DNA from: Phycisphaerae bacterium
GTDB taxonomy: Bacteria > Planctomycetota > Phycisphaerae > SM23-33
Assembly: GCA_022866005.1 (NCBI GenBank)
Contig: JALHTV010000147.1
Span: forward strand, 1-6,358
Direction: 5' to 3'
DNA: 6,358 bases
In this document: one piece after another, positions 5,056-6,358 of the stretch
How the letters are laid out: every line of letters begins with the position of its first letter
How positions within the stretch are numbered: position 1 is the first letter of the stretch
Notes under the pieces: generated by a model
Seen by the model: only the letters and a program-made list of their open reading frames with translations
Told to the model about the DNA's origin: nothing
Database searches by the model: none
Made by a program: the position numbers and the translations under genes

Positions 5056-6358
5056 TCAAAAGTATCGCGCCTTCGTCTTGCGCGCCTTGACTCGCTTGGC
5101 CCTGGGCACGGCCTCCCCCAGCAGGCGGACTCCCAACATGGAGGCCCCGGCCAAGCAGCCGACCGCGCAGTCGAAGAGGTGATTATCCGGCTTGTGGGCG
5201 GGCAGGCGCCACTCGTTCAGCTTCCGCCCGCGTCCCTCGGTGGGCGTCCTGCCCTCGGCGGTCCAGTGCTCGGCGAGCATCCGATGATGGATCTCCGACT
5301 TGCCCCACAGCGAGAGGCAACCGGCGTCTCCCATCCCCACGGCCAGGCGGGCGTGCAGAAAGCTCTTCCAGTGATTCGTGTCGATCAGTGCCAGGCGCAC
5401 CGAGTGCTCGCCCTGGGCGCCCGTGACCCGCCAGCCGTCGCCGATCTCCTCGCCCTTCTTCCGCGGCCGTTCCTCCAGGGGGATATTGGCGGCGCTCACC
5501 GGCAGCCCCTTGGCCGCCAGGCAGATCGGCGCGAAGCGGCTCTGCCGGCAGAACAGTTCCACCGTGTCCTTCTGATAACCCGAGTCGATCACGCACAAGT
5601 TGATGCGCATCTGGGCCCCGTCGTCCCTGGGCCATGCCGCGCCCAGTTTCTCGGCCGTCAATGCCTCCAGGCCGGCGTAGATCGCCGCCTCTTCTCCCTT
5701 GCCGCGGTGGGCCGTCAACAAGGTCCGCCGGGCGGTCCGGTAGGCGAAGTGATGCCGCTTCTGGTCCGGGTGCGCCCCGTAGTCCACGATATAGCCGGTG
5801 AAGTTAGGTTCCAGGGCCATCACGACGTAGTAGAGCAGCCGCTTGTGAACGTCGACGTAGGCCACCAGCTTGCCGCAGGACGTCGGGATCGTCCCATGGG
5901 CCCGGCGGTTCAGCTTGCCGGCGATGTCCTCTGCGGTCATGACCTCTTCCTCCCGCTGCTCAGTGAGGGGTTCGTTCTGGTATTCGGCGAAGAATGCCGC
6001 CTCGTCCCGAAGCTTGAGGTTCATGGCGTTCTGGATCGCCGAGAGGCACTCCGGCGGAAACCTCGCCTCCCAGGACACCCGGGCGCCGGCGTCCATGGCC
6101 GCGCGGTTCTTGCGGTAGAACTCGGTGGCCCCGGCGCCCCGGTCGTCGCGCCGGAGGCCCGCCGCCCGGAGGCTGGCGTACTCGACCCAGAGCTTCTCGT
6201 TGGCGGGCCAGGCCATCACCATCTTGCTGCGGCGTCCGTGCCAGTCGGGATGCCGGTCGCCGTCGAGGATCTGGTCGGCCATATCCCCCGGCCGGATCAC
6301 CGTGCAGGGCATCATCCCGGCGATGGAACTGTCCGGGCCTGCCATGCCCAGGACGTCG
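5056..6358 (-). CDS. Terminase large subunit, gpA-type, C-terminal part
   Basis: The motor-nuclease that cuts concatemeric phage DNA and pumps it into the procapsid. The frame is open to the right edge; 433 residues are visible (numbered from the Asp at 6357), and the N-terminal ATPase core with Walker A and B lies outside the window. The first part (TVIRPGDMADQILD, then HPDWHGRRSKMVMAWPANEK, about 35-54, and ATEFYRKNRAAMDAG, 77-91) matches the end of the ATPase region and linker of gpA-like terminases. AAFFAEYQNEP (about 120-130) is a common motif before the nuclease. The RNase H-like nuclease shows three expected acidic sites: Asp169 in VAYVDVHK, Asp258 in CVIDSGYQKD, and Asp391 or Asp396 in KPDNHLFDCAVG. 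The C-terminus is a basic tail (RAKRVKARKTKARYF), plausibly for portal docking or DNA contact. The zinc-ribbon gene follows after 38 bases. The terminase identity is firm; gpA subtype is from memory of motifs. Confidence 0.9.
   Translation of the reverse strand, partial: DVLGMAGPDSSIAGMMPCTVIRPGDMADQILDGDRHPDWHGRRSKMVMAWPANEKLWVEYASLRAAGLRRDDRGAGATEFYRKNRAAMDAGARVSWEARFPPECLSAIQNAMNLKLRDEAAFFAEYQNEPLTEQREEEVMTAEDIAGKLNRRAHGTIPTSCGKLVAYVDVHKRLLYYVVMALEPNFTGYIVDYGAHPDQKRHHFAYRTARRTLLTAHRGKGEEAAIYAGLEALTAEKLGAAWPRDDGAQMRINLCVIDSGYQKDTVELFCRQSRFAPICLAAKGLPVSAANIPLEERPRKKGEEIGDGWRVTGAQGEHSVRLALIDTNHWKSFLHARLAVGMGDAGCLSLWGKSEIHHRMLAEHWTAEGRTPTEGRGRKLNEWRLPAHKPDNHLFDCAVGCLAGASMLGVRLLGEAVPRAKRVKARKTKARYF

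Noticed and set aside
5018..5059. TTG start that would extend the zinc-ribbon protein by 14 residues
   Set aside because: It overlaps the terminase stop, but AAGGAG at 5029-5024 sits inside it at ideal spacing for ATG 5017.

Overview
This GC-rich window (a few AT-rich spots aside) is a slice of a tailed double-stranded DNA phage or prophage. Every gene I can support lies on the minus strand and belongs to the DNA-packaging and capsid (head) module. Read in the direction of transcription (right to left), the order is: large terminase (cut by the right edge), a small zinc-ribbon protein, a 214-base intergenic control region, a gpW-like connector, a gpB-like portal, a prohead protease with a nested scaffold, the major capsid protein, and a small unknown gene cut by the left edge. 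This follows the lambda order A-W-B-C/Nu3-E with three differences: a zinc-ribbon gene plus control region sits between A and W, no decoration (gpD) gene lies between scaffold and capsid, and the capsid protein looks like the epsilon15 gp7 branch of the HK97 fold rather than lambda gpE.

The host cannot be named from the sequence. The composition, and remembered resemblance of several proteins to ones from uncultured planctomycetes and similar environmental bacteria, suggest a GC-rich environmental bacterium. No integrase, repressor, tRNA or host gene is in view, so prophage and free phage cannot be told apart.

How the genes work together: the terminase cuts and pumps DNA into the procapsid through the portal ring. 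The scaffold directs assembly of the capsid protein, and the protease then clears scaffold and matures the shell. The gpW-like protein plugs the portal after packaging so that a tail can attach. Spacing is tight inside the block gpW-portal-protease (1-base gap, then an 8-base overlap), which indicates translational coupling. Intergenic gaps of 38, 214, 130 and 97 bases separate the others.

The most notable signals are: (1) a strong in-frame Shine-Dalgarno and ATG inside the protease gene, predicting a separately made scaffold as in lambda C/Nu3; (2) an AT-rich perfect dyad overlapping a candidate promoter between the zinc-ribbon and gpW genes, followed by two hairpins in the leader; (3) perfect GC-rich palindromes just after the capsid gene, one of them an exact 20-base palindrome. 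There is no gene-free stretch longer than 300 bases. I see no CRISPR array, RNA gene, insertion sequence or plus-strand gene.
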